From the NCBI GenBank assembly GCA_022842065.1, contig JALHQH010000037.1:1-64000 (forward strand): a DNA stretch of 64,000 nucleotides. The letters are read 5' to 3'. Every line of letters starts with the position of its first letter. Positions within the stretch are counted from its first letter, which is position 1. The notes beneath the pieces are model-generated. The model did no database searches. It saw only the letters and a program-made list of their open reading frames with translations, and had not been told where the DNA came from. Both the position numbers and the translations under genes were made by a program. The DNA comes from Caldilineaceae bacterium. GTDB lineage: Bacteria; Chloroflexota; Anaerolineae; Caldilineales; Caldilineaceae. Shown piece after piece: positions 1 through 8,967 of the stretch.

Positions 1-3
1 ACA

Positions 4-59
4 GCAAAAGCCCGCTGATTGCGCGCCGACCGGTCGGCGCGCAATCAGCGGGCTTTTGC
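4..59. repeat. 56-bp perfect palindrome, candidate bidirectional terminator
   Basis: Two perfectly complementary 28-base arms (4-31 and 32-59) meet with no spacer. The outer ends are GCAAAAGCCCGC and GCGGGCTTTTGC, so either transcript would fold into a long stem ending in a short U-run. It lies about 130 bases beyond the stop codon of the large minus-strand gene, where a terminator is expected. A mobile palindromic repeat is the alternative. Confidence 0.6.
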
Positions 60-124
60 ATCTCAATCGTGGCTAGGTGTAAAAAGGCCGGCTAATCGGC
101 CACGTCACCTTTATATTTGGCGCG

Positions 125-171
125 GTCATCATTTAACACTTTCTCCACGAGTGAAAATGTTAAATGATGAC
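125..171. repeat. Hairpin just downstream of the giant secreted-protein gene
   Basis: Arms at 125-142 and 154-171 are complementary over 18 bases with one mismatch and enclose an 11-base loop. They lie 20-70 bases beyond the stop codon of the minus-strand gene. There is no clear U-tract, so the hairpin may act as an RNA-stability element or an auxiliary terminator in front of the palindrome at 4-59. Confidence 0.5.
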
Positions 172-191
172 AACCGCTGCTATACCAGGCG

Positions 192-3100
192 CTACGGCAC
201 CTGCCCCTGCACGATGTAGTTTGCCGCGGCACTCCCATTGCCCGGATAGGTGAGTACATTATAGAGAATGAGATTGATGTCGTTGTTTGGTCCTGCGGCA
301 ATGATGTTACCATCGAGACTGACATCACCTAGGCTGTAACCACTCACGATATAGTTCGCATTGGATGTGGAGTTACCAGGTGCCGCAAGGACTGCACTCA
401 GGATCGTATTTCGATCATTGTTTGGTCCCGCCCCGATCACCTGATTATCGCCGGTCGTATCCCCCATCCAGAGCGCATAGACGCCGCTCACCGTTGCCTG
501 CCCATCCGTGCCGTAGCCCACAGCGGCAGTAAAGTCTATCAGCCCGGTCGCCACCGAAAGCGCCACCGGGGCCGCGGTCATCGCCCCCAGGTGGTTGCGA
601 TGTTTGACGGCCACATAGTAGTTATCCGCCACCAGGGTAAAGGTGAGCGTACTTGTGCCATTCACCCCGACGATATCGCCATCGCGCTGCAGCAGCCCCG
701 CTTTACTTGCCACCACGGTGGCCGGGATTGTCGTGTCACGCACTTCCACCAACACCCAGTCGACAATCGCAGCGTTACCGCTGCTCCCCAGCACCCCTGC
801 GGTCGTCACTTCACCCCCACCATAGGGGCTGGTCAGCGGGAAGTCGGCCAAGGTGCGCAGGTTATCGCGCATCAGGCCGCTGCTGCTGTCGTAGGCCCCT
901 TGGAGCAGTGCTTTCATGGGCACCGTCACTGTAGCCACTTCCACCACATCGGTGACGGTGACGGCAATATCTTGCAGATCGGTGCCACCGTTGCCGTCGC
1001 TGACGGTGACTTGCACATCATAGACATTGTTGCCGCCCACATCGGTCGGCGTCTCAAAGTCAGGCGCAGCCACAAAGGTCAGCACACCGCTGCTGCTGTT
1101 GATGCTGAACTGGGCGCTGTCCGCCCCGCCGCTGATGCTGTAGGTCAAGGGATCGCCATCGCCGTCGGTCGCGGTCACGGTGGTCACCGTGGTCTGGTTC
1201 TCCGCCGCACTGACACTCGCCGTCGCACCGCCGCCGTTGCTTGTGATGGCTGGGGCCGCGTTGGCCGCATTCACCGTCGTGTTGACCGTGTTGGAACTGG
1301 CCGAACTGGTGTCGCCGCCGCCGATGACAGTGGCCGTGTTAGCCTTGGCTCCGGTCGTGGTCGGGGTGACGGCGAGGGTGATCGTCGCCGTGCCGTTGAT
1401 GGCGATGGCGGTGCTGCTGGTGCAAGTCACCACCTGACCCGCGGCCGAGCAGGTGAAGCCACTGCCGCTGCCGCTGACAAAGCTTAAGCCCGCGGGCAAG
1501 GTGTCGGCCACGGTGACCACGCCACTGGTGGCCGCCGTGCCGGTGTTGGTGACAACCAGGGTGTAGCTGAAGTTGGTCCCCTGCGTGGCCGTGGCCGAGC
1601 CGCTCTTGCCGATGGTCAGGTTGGGTACCGCATTGGTGATCAACACATTGACGGCATTCGACTGGATACGATCCGAAAGGAAGCCGGAGCCAAGCTGCGG
1701 TGTGACCTCGGCGATGTTGACCACGTTGGTATAGGGTGTGCTGTTGGTGTTCACCTGCATGTGCAGGGTGGAAAGCCCCACCGGCAAGGTCATGGTGTAG
1801 ACATCCAACACGGCTTCACCGGCGTAGGCTTGCACGGTGCCGCCATTGGGGTTAACCAGCGAACCGGCCACGTAGGTCATCTGGCCGTCCAGCACGTCGT
1901 GGAAATGCACCGTGACCGGGGTCGCTTCGTTGTTGGTCAACTGCACGCTGTAGGTAAAGATCTGATTCTGGTCAATGGTGGCAACGCTGGCACTTTTGTT
2001 GACGACAATGTCGGCCGTGGGGAAGGGCGAAGCAACCAGCGTCACCGGCGTGCTATCCGTACTGCCCGCCTGGTTCGGGTCATCGGAAAGATAGCTGTTG
2101 CCGCCAACGGTGATGCTGGCCTGGTTGTTGTAGGTGCCGGCCGTGCTGCCCTGGGCGTCGATGTTGAGCGTTGATTTGCCGGGCGGGACGATCAGATTCG
2201 TGATCACCAGACTTTGTGTGCCGGTGTAGCTGTTCTCGGTGCCGCTCAACGGCGTAATCAGCGATTCGCCGAGGTAGGTTAAGCCAGCCGGCAGAGTATC
2301 GGCAAAAGTGGTCGTCTGGTCTTGGCAACTCAGGTTTTCCACCTCAAAGGCAAAGGTGAAAGGCTCATCGACCAGGTTGGTGCCTTGCGGGGCGCGCTTG
2401 CTGACATAGATGTTGTCGGCGTTGGGCGGTGGCGGGGGCGCGGCGCACTGCACGTTGATGCTGCCGATCTGGATGTCGTTGAACTGCTTAAAGCTGTATC
2501 GGTTGTTCTTGGTGTAGTCAATACGGATCTCGTCGACGGGCTGGTCAAAGTCCACAAAGACGCGGCCGGGGTTGAGACAATCCCACCAGAAGTTGCTGCC
2601 CTGCGCCTGGTTGGCCGCGGGCAAGGTGAGGCCCCAGCCGCTAAAGAACGATTTGGCTTTGCTCAGCCGCGGATTGCCCACGGGCGAACCGCCCAGGAAG
2701 CCGGTAAAGGTGGTGACATCTTTGCCGCCAAACCAACCATCAACATCGCAGACCTCGAACTGCACGCTGAGCGCGGGCCGGCTCATGGTCATCTTGAATT
2801 GGACGGCGGCGGTCGGGTTGTTGTCGTAGCGCGGTACGTAGAGCCGGTTCCAGAATTGGTGTGGGTAGAAAATGGGGGCAAAGAGCACATTGCTGGCATC
2901 GGTGAAGCTAAAGGTAAAGGTCTGGCTGCCCTGGGTCACTGTCTTGGTCTTGACGCCATAGCCCCAACCCACATTCCACCAGTTGATATACTTATTGCCG
3001 TCGGTGCAGAGATTGGCCGGCGCGGTGGTGTTGCCGGCAAAGGTAAAGTAGTCGCCGCTGGTAAAGTTGTAGGAGGTGTCATAAACCGCGCCATTTTTGG

Positions 3101-6100
3101 TCATGGGCACGCTGGTATAGGTGGCAAAGGTGGGGTCGGTGGAGACCATCATGTAGACGCCAAGGTTGGCATTGAAGCCGGCCGAAAGCGCGGCCTGCAC
3201 ATAGACCTTGCCCAAAGCGCCGGTTTCTTGCACCTTCCAGACCCGGTTGATACGTTGGTCGCTCAGGCCGGGGGCGGCGCAGGTGGCCACGTTGAGCGCG
3301 GTGGTGGTAGTGGCGCTGGCGTTGTTGTTGCCCCAGATCAGGTAACTGAGGTTGCTGGTAAAGACGCCGGTGTTGGCGACGTTGCTGGTGGTCACCGGCC
3401 CAATGCCCATGGTGATGATGTCATCGGTGGCCAGGCTCTTGGATTGTTTCTGGTAGAGCGCTTGGGCGTCGTCGCGGCCAATGCCGGCCACATCGTTGTG
3501 ATAGCTGCTGTTGGCGGTTTTGTCCCATGCTTTGACACCGCCCGTGGTCACATAATCACCTTCGATAATGGTGCCATCGTTATCGGTAATGTCCAGGGTA
3601 ATGCCATATTTGAGCGCCAGGTAGCTTTGCACCTTTTGGCGAGTGGCAGCGTCGTGCTGCGTCTGATAGACCACCACCTCGGCGATCTGGCCGAGCATGT
3701 GTTCACCCAATTGCGGGTCGCCACCGATGTTGAGGAAGTTGCCGATGGTGGGGCCGATCTTTTTACCCGCGCCGGCGTTGGCCACCCTGCCGTCAAAGTG
3801 GAATTTCTGACCGCCCAACACATTGTTATCAAAATCATAGCCGGCCATGCGCGTTGCGCCGTTGACCACGGCAAAGGTGGAGTCGGTTTGAAAACTGCCG
3901 TTGTCATCCCACGAGCCGATGACGTTGCTGGGTGTCATGCCAAACTGGGGATTGTTACTGTCGAGCGCGCTGGTGCCAAAGTCAACCAGGTTGCGCCAGG
4001 TAAGCGTACCGGTTTCTTGGTTGTAGATGACATAGACCGTGCCGTCATTGCTGCCCCAGGGTGCGCTGGTGCTAATGTTGGCCTGCAAGCGCGCATTGGG
4101 GTTAAAGTTCACTGAGGGGTTAAAGTTAAAGAGCCCACTGTTGGCTGTGTATTCGGGCTGCAACGAGCCGGTGGCTTGAGCGGCATCGTTGCCCAAGAGC
4201 GTTTGGTCGGCCCACAGGTTGATAGCTGCACCGTTGGTGGTGCTGCTGGTGCCGGCATCGGCCTTGAGCCAGAGGGCTAGGCTGGCGGATGTACCACCCG
4301 GCGCGGTGACATTGGCACCAAAGGTGAAATATTGGCCGTTGGAAAAGTTAACGGTGGCACTACCACTGCTCAGGTCAAGCTCGGTGACACCGGTGGCAAA
4401 GGTGGGGTCGCTGCTGACCAACAGGTGATCGGCACCGTTGCCTTGCACGCTGACATCGCCCACGGTGCCGGTCTCTTGCACTTTCCAGACGCGCGCCATG
4501 CGGAAGTAGCCGGCAGGCGGGCTGAAGCCGGTGGGGGTGTAGCTGACGCCGTAGCTGGTCGCCGCGTTGCTGCTGCCCCAGAGCATATAATTCTTGTCAG
4601 CAGCAAAGGTATTGGTGTTGGCGGCATTGGTGGCGGCAATGGTACCCAGACCGATGACAGGCTGGAAGCCGGTGTTAATGCTTTTGGATTGTTTCTGATT
4701 GAGTGCTTCGGCATCGTCACGGCCAATGCCCGCCACGTTGTTGTGATAGACAGTGTTGGCGGTGTAATTCCACACCTTGGTCGTGCCATCCGTGGCGACA
4801 TAATCGCCCTCCACAATGGCCGCGCTGAAGTCCAACGTCTCCAACGTGATGCCATATTTGAGCGCTAGATAGCTCTCGACACGCTGTTTTTCCTGGATGG
4901 TCAACTCGTTCTCAAAGACGATGGCTTCGGCTTCATTGCCGGTGATGCCAGTCCAGTTGCTGTCCCCGCCCAGGCGGAAATCATCGAACAGGGTGCTGGT
5001 ATTCACGTTTGCCCCACTGGTATAGCTCTTGCCATTGCCGTTAAAGCGGGTATCATTACGCATAAACAGGCCAAAATTCCCTGCCCCATTGGTCCACGAG
5101 CCACCCAGGAGGAAGGGTGTGTTGGCTTGGGCGGACAGATTGGCGTCCAACCCAAAGGAGGAAGGGTAAAAGAAGGCGGGGGCGCTCGAACCGGTGTAGA
5201 GGCCAGGATAATCCCCGGTCGCATCAAAGCCCAACAACATCTGCGAACTCCCTGCATTACTGACCGCAGAGACCGAATAGAGCGTACCCGTGGCGCGATC
5301 GATAATTTTGCTCGCCCCACTGGGCGTCCACTCCACATAGCGCGTGCCGCCGGCAAACGCCACCGTCGGGTTGTAGTTGAACAAGGTGCTGGTCGAATAG
5401 CTGGGTGCCAGTGCCGCATTGGCTTGGCTGACGTTGATGCCGTTGCTGGTCGCATCATTCCATTGCAACACATTGTCACCGTTGGCCGCCGCGGTGACAC
5501 CCGCATCTTTATAGACCCCCTGGTCCGCGCGCAGCCACAAAGCCGCGATCACGCCACCAGGGCCGGTGGCTGCGATTACCAAGTTATAGGTAGCATTGGT
5601 TGTAAAATTGTCACTATCGGTTACGCTAAAGGTGACCGGAAATGTACCCAACGCGGTTGGCGTCCCGGTAACTGCGCCGGTGGCGGCATTCACCGTCAAG
5701 CCTGGGGGCAGGCCGGTTGCCGTGTAATTACTATAAGGCGGTGTGCCGCCACTCCCTGTGACACTGCCAGTATAAGGTTGGTTAAGCTCACCCCTTGGCA
5801 GATTTGCAATAAGACCAAAGAGGGCGCCGGCCAAGTCATTCGGTTCGCCACCGCCAGGGAAATTGGCATTAGTTTGTGCAACAACACTTAACACATTGGT
5901 TGATACGTTATATTGAAAAATATCCGTATTGTTGCGCGCCACGCCCAAGGTGCCATCGCTATTCAGCCACATGCCAGCAACTTCGTTTACACTCTGGCTG
6001 AGCACATTGGATTCCGAATAGGAACTTGCCGTTACATCCCAAATTTCAAGGTCATTATTATCCGCGCCATAGACTTTGTTATTGAGGAAAACGGCATCGT

Positions 6101-6725
6101 CTGAATTGAAACTTTGACCAAAATTCATTTCACTGACATAGGTGATCTGATTGGTCGCCGTATTGACGGTGAAAATATGCCCATACTGGCTGTTTTCCTG
6201 AATGGCGAAATAGCGATTGGTGGTGGGATCGTAGGTGCCAACGTTGTAATCTTGCGCACGCGGGATCGAGTTGGTTAGCGTCAGCGCGGTCAGCGCACCG
6301 GTCGCCGGGTTGACCAAATGAAAGGTATTGGTCGTGGTATTAAACAGAATACCTTGCGTGCGGTTGATAGACGCCGCAGCGTTGTAATTGCCGCCAGCCA
6401 GGGTTGCCACCGTCACCCAAGTCCAGGGCGAGACTGAGCTATTTAAGTAGCCGAAGTCGGTGTGATTCTTAATCCCCCAGATTGCATTGGTGGCTTGCGC
6501 CGCCGCCGTTTTAGGTTGCCCCCACAACGGTTGCACCCAAGTGGCCGCTTGGCCGACCACGTTAACGAACCAGTCGCCGAGGCCGGCCTGTTGGGCGACT
6601 GTGCGCGCCATCTCTGGCGTGGGCTGTAGCGCGCCGACCGTGGCCGAGCCAAAGAGCGCAAGGATCTGCGCTGTGACTAGCAGCCAAGAGAGGAATTTAC
6701 GCAAAAATCGATTTTGTTTATACAT
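192..6725 (-). CDS. Giant secreted multidomain protein: Ig-like, two lectin-like/DUF8202 blocks, DUF11 repeats, cadherin-like and dockerin-like ends
   Basis: This is a 2177-residue exported protein. The ATG at 6725 is chosen over upstream starts because AGGAG lies 7 bases before it and a signal peptide follows (KFLSWLLVTAQILALFG). In order: a propeller-like region (about 70-300), a putative Ig domain (about 310-385), two copies of a lectin-like plus DUF8202-type block (about 394-800 and 815-1230, each with SYLALKYGITL and YHN(N/D)VAGIGRDDA), a unique region (about 1245-1425), three DUF11-type repeats (about 1436, 1569 and 1699 onward; ADTLPAGL in two), a cadherin-like domain (about 1824-1926), and two dockerin-like acidic loops near 2086 and 2132. 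No enzyme signature is visible. DUF11 and cadherin-like modules usually build surface adhesins or sheath proteins, so a cell-surface or matrix role is inferred. Palindromes lie downstream. Confidence 0.85.
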   Translation of the reverse strand: MYKQNRFLRKFLSWLLVTAQILALFGSATVGALQPTPEMARTVAQQAGLGDWFVNVVGQAATWVQPLWGQPKTAAAQATNAIWGIKNHTDFGYLNSSVSPWTWVTVATLAGGNYNAAASINRTQGILFNTTTNTFHLVNPATGALTALTLTNSIPRAQDYNVGTYDPTTNRYFAIQENSQYGHIFTVNTATNQITYVSEMNFGQSFNSDDAVFLNNKVYGADNNDLEIWDVTASSYSESNVLSQSVNEVAGMWLNSDGTLGVARNNTDIFQYNVSTNVLSVVAQTNANFPGGGEPNDLAGALFGLIANLPRGELNQPYTGSVTGSGGTPPYSNYTATGLPPGLTVNAATGAVTGTPTALGTFPVTFSVTDSDNFTTNATYNLVIAATGPGGVIAALWLRADQGVYKDAGVTAAANGDNVLQWNDATSNGINVSQANAALAPSYSTSTLFNYNPTVAFAGGTRYVEWTPSGASKIIDRATGTLYSVSAVSNAGSSQMLLGFDATGDYPGLYTGSSAPAFFYPSSFGLDANLSAQANTPFLLGGSWTNGAGNFGLFMRNDTRFNGNGKSYTSGANVNTSTLFDDFRLGGDSNWTGITGNEAEAIVFENELTIQEKQRVESYLALKYGITLETLDFSAAIVEGDYVATDGTTKVWNYTANTVYHNNVAGIGRDDAEALNQKQSKSINTGFQPVIGLGTIAATNAANTNTFAADKNYMLWGSSNAATSYGVSYTPTGFSPPAGYFRMARVWKVQETGTVGDVSVQGNGADHLLVSSDPTFATGVTELDLSSGSATVNFSNGQYFTFGANVTAPGGTSASLALWLKADAGTSSTTNGAAINLWADQTLLGNDAAQATGSLQPEYTANSGLFNFNPSVNFNPNARLQANISTSAPWGSNDGTVYVIYNQETGTLTWRNLVDFGTSALDSNNPQFGMTPSNVIGSWDDNGSFQTDSTFAVVNGATRMAGYDFDNNVLGGQKFHFDGRVANAGAGKKIGPTIGNFLNIGGDPQLGEHMLGQIAEVVVYQTQHDAATRQKVQSYLALKYGITLDITDNDGTIIEGDYVTTGGVKAWDKTANSSYHNDVAGIGRDDAQALYQKQSKSLATDDIITMGIGPVTTSNVANTGVFTSNLSYLIWGNNNASATTTTALNVATCAAPGLSDQRINRVWKVQETGALGKVYVQAALSAGFNANLGVYMMVSTDPTFATYTSVPMTKNGAVYDTSYNFTSGDYFTFAGNTTAPANLCTDGNKYINWWNVGWGYGVKTKTVTQGSQTFTFSFTDASNVLFAPIFYPHQFWNRLYVPRYDNNPTAAVQFKMTMSRPALSVQFEVCDVDGWFGGKDVTTFTGFLGGSPVGNPRLSKAKSFFSGWGLTLPAANQAQGSNFWWDCLNPGRVFVDFDQPVDEIRIDYTKNNRYSFKQFNDIQIGSINVQCAAPPPPPNADNIYVSKRAPQGTNLVDEPFTFAFEVENLSCQDQTTTFADTLPAGLTYLGESLITPLSGTENSYTGTQSLVITNLIVPPGKSTLNIDAQGSTAGTYNNQASITVGGNSYLSDDPNQAGSTDSTPVTLVASPFPTADIVVNKSASVATIDQNQIFTYSVQLTNNEATPVTVHFHDVLDGQMTYVAGSLVNPNGGTVQAYAGEAVLDVYTMTLPVGLSTLHMQVNTNSTPYTNVVNIAEVTPQLGSGFLSDRIQSNAVNVLITNAVPNLTIGKSGSATATQGTNFSYTLVVTNTGTAATSGVVTVADTLPAGLSFVSGSGSGFTCSAAGQVVTCTSSTAIAINGTATITLAVTPTTTGAKANTATVIGGGDTSSASSNTVNTTVNAANAAPAITSNGGGATASVSAAENQTTVTTVTATDGDGDPLTYSISGGADSAQFSINSSSGVLTFVAAPDFETPTDVGGNNVYDVQVTVSDGNGGTDLQDIAVTVTDVVEVATVTVPMKALLQGAYDSSSGLMRDNLRTLADFPLTSPYGGGEVTTAGVLGSSGNAAIVDWVLVEVRDTTIPATVVASKAGLLQRDGDIVGVNGTSTLTFTLVADNYYVAVKHRNHLGAMTAAPVALSVATGLIDFTAAVGYGTDGQATVSGVYALWMGDTTGDNQVIGAGPNNDRNTILSAVLAAPGNSTSNANYIVSGYSLGDVSLDGNIIAAGPNNDINLILYNVLTYPGNGSAAANYIVQGQVP

Positions 6726-7093
6726 TGAATTACTCCTGAGAATTACGCCTGAAAAGTCATGATGGATGGCCAAGCGCCACGCATTGAATGTAGCGCCTGC
6801 CCACAGACATAAAGGCAATAGCCCTTGGGCTCTACAGCGCGCAGAGATAACCTGGCCGGAAGGTGCGCCCGGCACGTCGATGCGGCAAACTCGATTAATG
6901 GGTAAGTGGCAACACAGCTGCGATTTGGGACGCGGCAGCGGAGGTAAACGTTAGCGCGCTGCCCAGAAGCGACCGGTCAATGACCAGGCCGCAACCTGTG
7001 CAGCGCAGCAAGGGATGATGATAGCCGACCAAATGGCCGGCGTGGGCTACGATGTGTTATTTCGCTGGTTTGTCACAATCAATTACTTAATGG
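6726..7093. other. Intergenic, no gene seen
   Basis: This is the upstream region of the minus-strand giant gene. Beyond the Shine-Dalgarno at 6733-6737, I see no convincing ORF or RNA gene. The promoter of the giant gene should lie here but no clear box pair stands out. Confidence 0.4.
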
Positions 7094-7170
7094 CTATACT
7101 GCGGTTGAAATGAGAACTAGCGTTTTGTCCAGTAGGAAAAACGCTAGTTCTCATTTCAACCGCAGTATAG
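7094..7170. repeat. Perfect hairpin with 33-bp arms
   Basis: Arms 7094-7126 and 7138-7170 are perfectly complementary over 33 bases and enclose an 11-base loop. Each arm starts with TATACT read outward-in, so a -10-like hexamer faces inward on both strands. The structure is far longer than an ordinary terminator. It could be a small palindromic mobile repeat or the body of a structured RNA ending at the terminator at 7233-7267. Confidence 0.7.
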
Positions 7171-7232
7171 ATAGGGCACAGTGGTACACTAACACCTGGT
7201 ATGAGTGTTTTGCCACAATACTTACCACATCA

Positions 7233-7267
7233 GAGCCGTTCCGTTGTCGCGGAATGGCTCTATTTTT
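7233..7267 (+). terminator. Intrinsic terminator, plus strand
   Basis: Stem 7233-7243 pairs with 7250-7260 (GAGCCGTTCCG / CGGAATGGCTC, one G-U pair), followed by TATTTTTT. The U-run exists on the plus strand only. It lacks a protein-coding client. Confidence 0.7.
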
Positions 7268-7485
7268 TGGCATTGTGACACAGATAGGCAGTCATGTCAG
7301 TAGTACCGTAGCGCTAGAGTTACTCGTGGTCAAGGGGAGGTAAAACAGCCACTTACGTTGCCTTACCCTGGTGGCCCACTGGTAATGACGATGGTTGCGC
7401 GCGCGGCAACTGTTTTACATGCGCGGATCAGCTTTTTGGCTACGGTCGGGGCAGGTGAGGTGCGGTCAGGGTTGGATCAGCAGTG

Positions 7486-8058
7486 CTAGTGATCAGGGCA
7501 CGGCGGCAGCAATAAATCAGGCGGCGATACCTGACTGGCCATTTGGTTTAACAAGTGTTCCTGCTCCAATACTTTTCTGGTCAGCAGCCGATTGGCCGTT
7601 TCCCATTCGGCGGTACGCAGTAAGACTTGACGCTCCAAACTTGCATTGGCAGCCTGCAGTTGACGCACTAATTCGGCGATGCGCAGATGGACATTAACCC
7701 GCGCCAACAGCTCTTCCCATTGTACAGGTTTAATGACATAGTCAACCCCACCACTCTGAAACGCTTTAACTTTATCTGCCGGTTGCGCCAGAACGGTCAG
7801 AAAGATGACCGGAATCCCCTGAGTTGCGGGATCGGCCTTTAACTGTTGACAAAGCGTAAAGCCATGCATATCGGGCAGAATAACATCAAGCAGGATCAGA
7901 TCAGGCTGGGCATAGCGCGCGCGATGCAAGCCGCTTTCGCCATCTTGTGAGACCAGAACTTGAAAATTTTGGGCTTCTAGATAGTCCATCATCAAGCGTA
8001 AATTATCAAGTTCGTCGTCGATTACCAAGATCGTTTGTCGTGGCCTGGTTGGGAGCAT
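7486..8058 (-). CDS. Stand-alone response regulator receiver protein
   Basis: A 190-residue protein with one CheY-like receiver domain (about 8-125). The acidic pair is D14/D15, the phosphoacceptor is D58 in LLLDVILPD, T88 is the conserved Thr and K110 sits in YVIKP. After the receiver there is only a helical, coiled-coil-like tail (about 128-175), with no DNA-binding or enzymatic output domain. It may therefore act by protein contact, or be one part of a phosphorelay. AAGGAAA lies upstream of the ATG. No histidine kinase is adjacent; the nearest is the hybrid kinase at 28152. The next gene, a BTAD regulator, is divergent across about 900 bases. Confidence 0.88.
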   Translation of the reverse strand: MLPTRPRQTILVIDDELDNLRLMMDYLEAQNFQVLVSQDGESGLHRARYAQPDLILLDVILPDMHGFTLCQQLKADPATQGIPVIFLTVLAQPADKVKAFQSGGVDYVIKPVQWEELLARVNVHLRIAELVRQLQAANASLERQVLLRTAEWETANRLLTRKVLEQEHLLNQMASQVSPPDLLLPPCPDH

Positions 8059-8388
8059 TTTTGGTTTCCTTTTTTATTTAGCACGAGGCGGGATGTGCGC
8101 CCTTTCTGCTCACCATAGCTACCCGATCCCGCGCGCTGGTATGCTTATAATTGTTCGTAATTTAGCACACAAGCGTGATATGAACGTGATATGAACGTGG
8201 AATGAATGTGGCGTACCGCTGGAAAATTTATTCTTCGGCAGCTCGCTGTCATTCGTGCCAGCGTCGCTGCGGCGCGCAAGATCCAGGCCGACTGCTTTGC
8301 CCCCGCAACCGTGCGCAGCGGGTTGCCGACAGCCCTAGGAAACGTGTAGTGAGCATCCCCAGATGCGAACGGGCGCGTGCCAAGCTGG

Positions 8389-8460
8389 GCTGCGCATCGG
8401 GGGATGCGCAGTACACTGGTCCCGGCTGCGCATCCCCCGATGCGCAGTACACTGGTCCCG
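8389..8460. repeat. Two tandem 36-bp units with palindromic GCGCATC..GATGCGC core
   Basis: Units 8389-8424 and 8425-8460 are identical except in the centre, which reads GGGGG in one and CCCCC in the other. The core GCGCATC(5)GATGCGC is therefore palindromic and its centre appears inverted between copies. A related core (GCATCCCCAGATGC) occurs at 8353 and again at 53600. No credible ORF covers this stretch. The rest of the gap 8059-8967 holds only the promoter and repeats listed separately. Confidence 0.75.
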
Positions 8461-8693
8461 GCTATCACCGTGTGTTGAAACTGGCCGGGGGTCCGCTGGG
8501 CGCGAGTACGGATCTGGCGGGGACAGCGCAGATTGAGACGCCTCATCCGGCCGGGGCATTGCAGTCTGCTGGTCAGTGCTGACTCGGATGTATCCTGTCG
8601 TACGTACAGCACATGTATGCCACTACTTTTGCACCGGTTCACTCCGCAAAAACTGGTACTTTTTGCCTATTTCTTAACAAATACTTACAGTTT

Positions 8694-8721
8694 TTGCAAC
8701 AATGACGATTTTAGATATAAT
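8694..8721 (+). promoter_or_regulatory. Candidate sigma-70-type promoter for the first BTAD regulator
   Basis: TTGCAA (8694-8699), a 16-base spacer, then a consensus TATAAT (8716-8721), in an AT-rich patch about 245 bases upstream of the BTAD start codon. The implied leader is long. Confidence 0.4.
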
Positions 8722-8918
8722 TGAGATCGGCATAAGATATAAACAAAATCCGCACAAGGTTTGTGCAATATTCGCACAATGTCTTTTCATTTATGCGCCA
8801 AGTGCGGTGTCGCGCACCATCACGGATGCAGTGCGGCGTAAATAAAGCCGTAGTTTGTTGACGATGAAGGAAGGTTATGATCATCGTCTATTATCTATTG
8901 TCGTAACCATTGGCGCAC

Positions 8919-8956
8919 TTAGCCCTCTACACTAGGTATCGGGCTAAAGTGTGTAG
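8919..8956. promoter_or_regulatory. Interleaved inverted repeats immediately upstream of the first BTAD gene
   Basis: TTAGCCC (8919-8925) pairs with GGGCTAA (8941-8947), and CTACAC (8927-8932) pairs with GTGTAG (8951-8956), giving a crossed, pseudoknot-like or operator-like arrangement 12 bases before the ATG. There is no Shine-Dalgarno in this stretch, so structure near the start may matter for translation. Function is unproven. Confidence 0.35.
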
Positions 8957-8967
8957 AATTCACAAAT

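Larger units (their letters stand above)
7070..7267 (+). ncRNA. Possible small structured RNA (promoter-hairpin-terminator arrangement)
   Basis: On the plus strand TTGTCA (7070-7075) and TATACT (7095-7100) are separated by 19 bases, longer than ideal. Then come the long hairpin and, about 60 bases later, a clean intrinsic terminator. No plus-strand protein gene lies upstream within this window, so the terminator has no obvious client other than a short RNA of roughly 160 nt. This is inference from layout only. Confidence 0.25.

Noticed and set aside
2322..4115. 597-codon open frame on the plus strand opposite the giant secreted-protein gene
   Set aside because: It lies wholly antisense to clear DUF8202/DUF11 coding sequence. 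Its product is Gly/Val/His-rich with no domain, as expected from the mirrored codon use of a Gly/Thr/Ala-rich gene.
8145..8642. 165-codon minus-strand frame in the gap before the first BTAD gene
   Set aside because: Composition is Arg/Ala/Thr-rich and driven by the 36-bp tandem repeat. There is no start signal and no recognisable domain.
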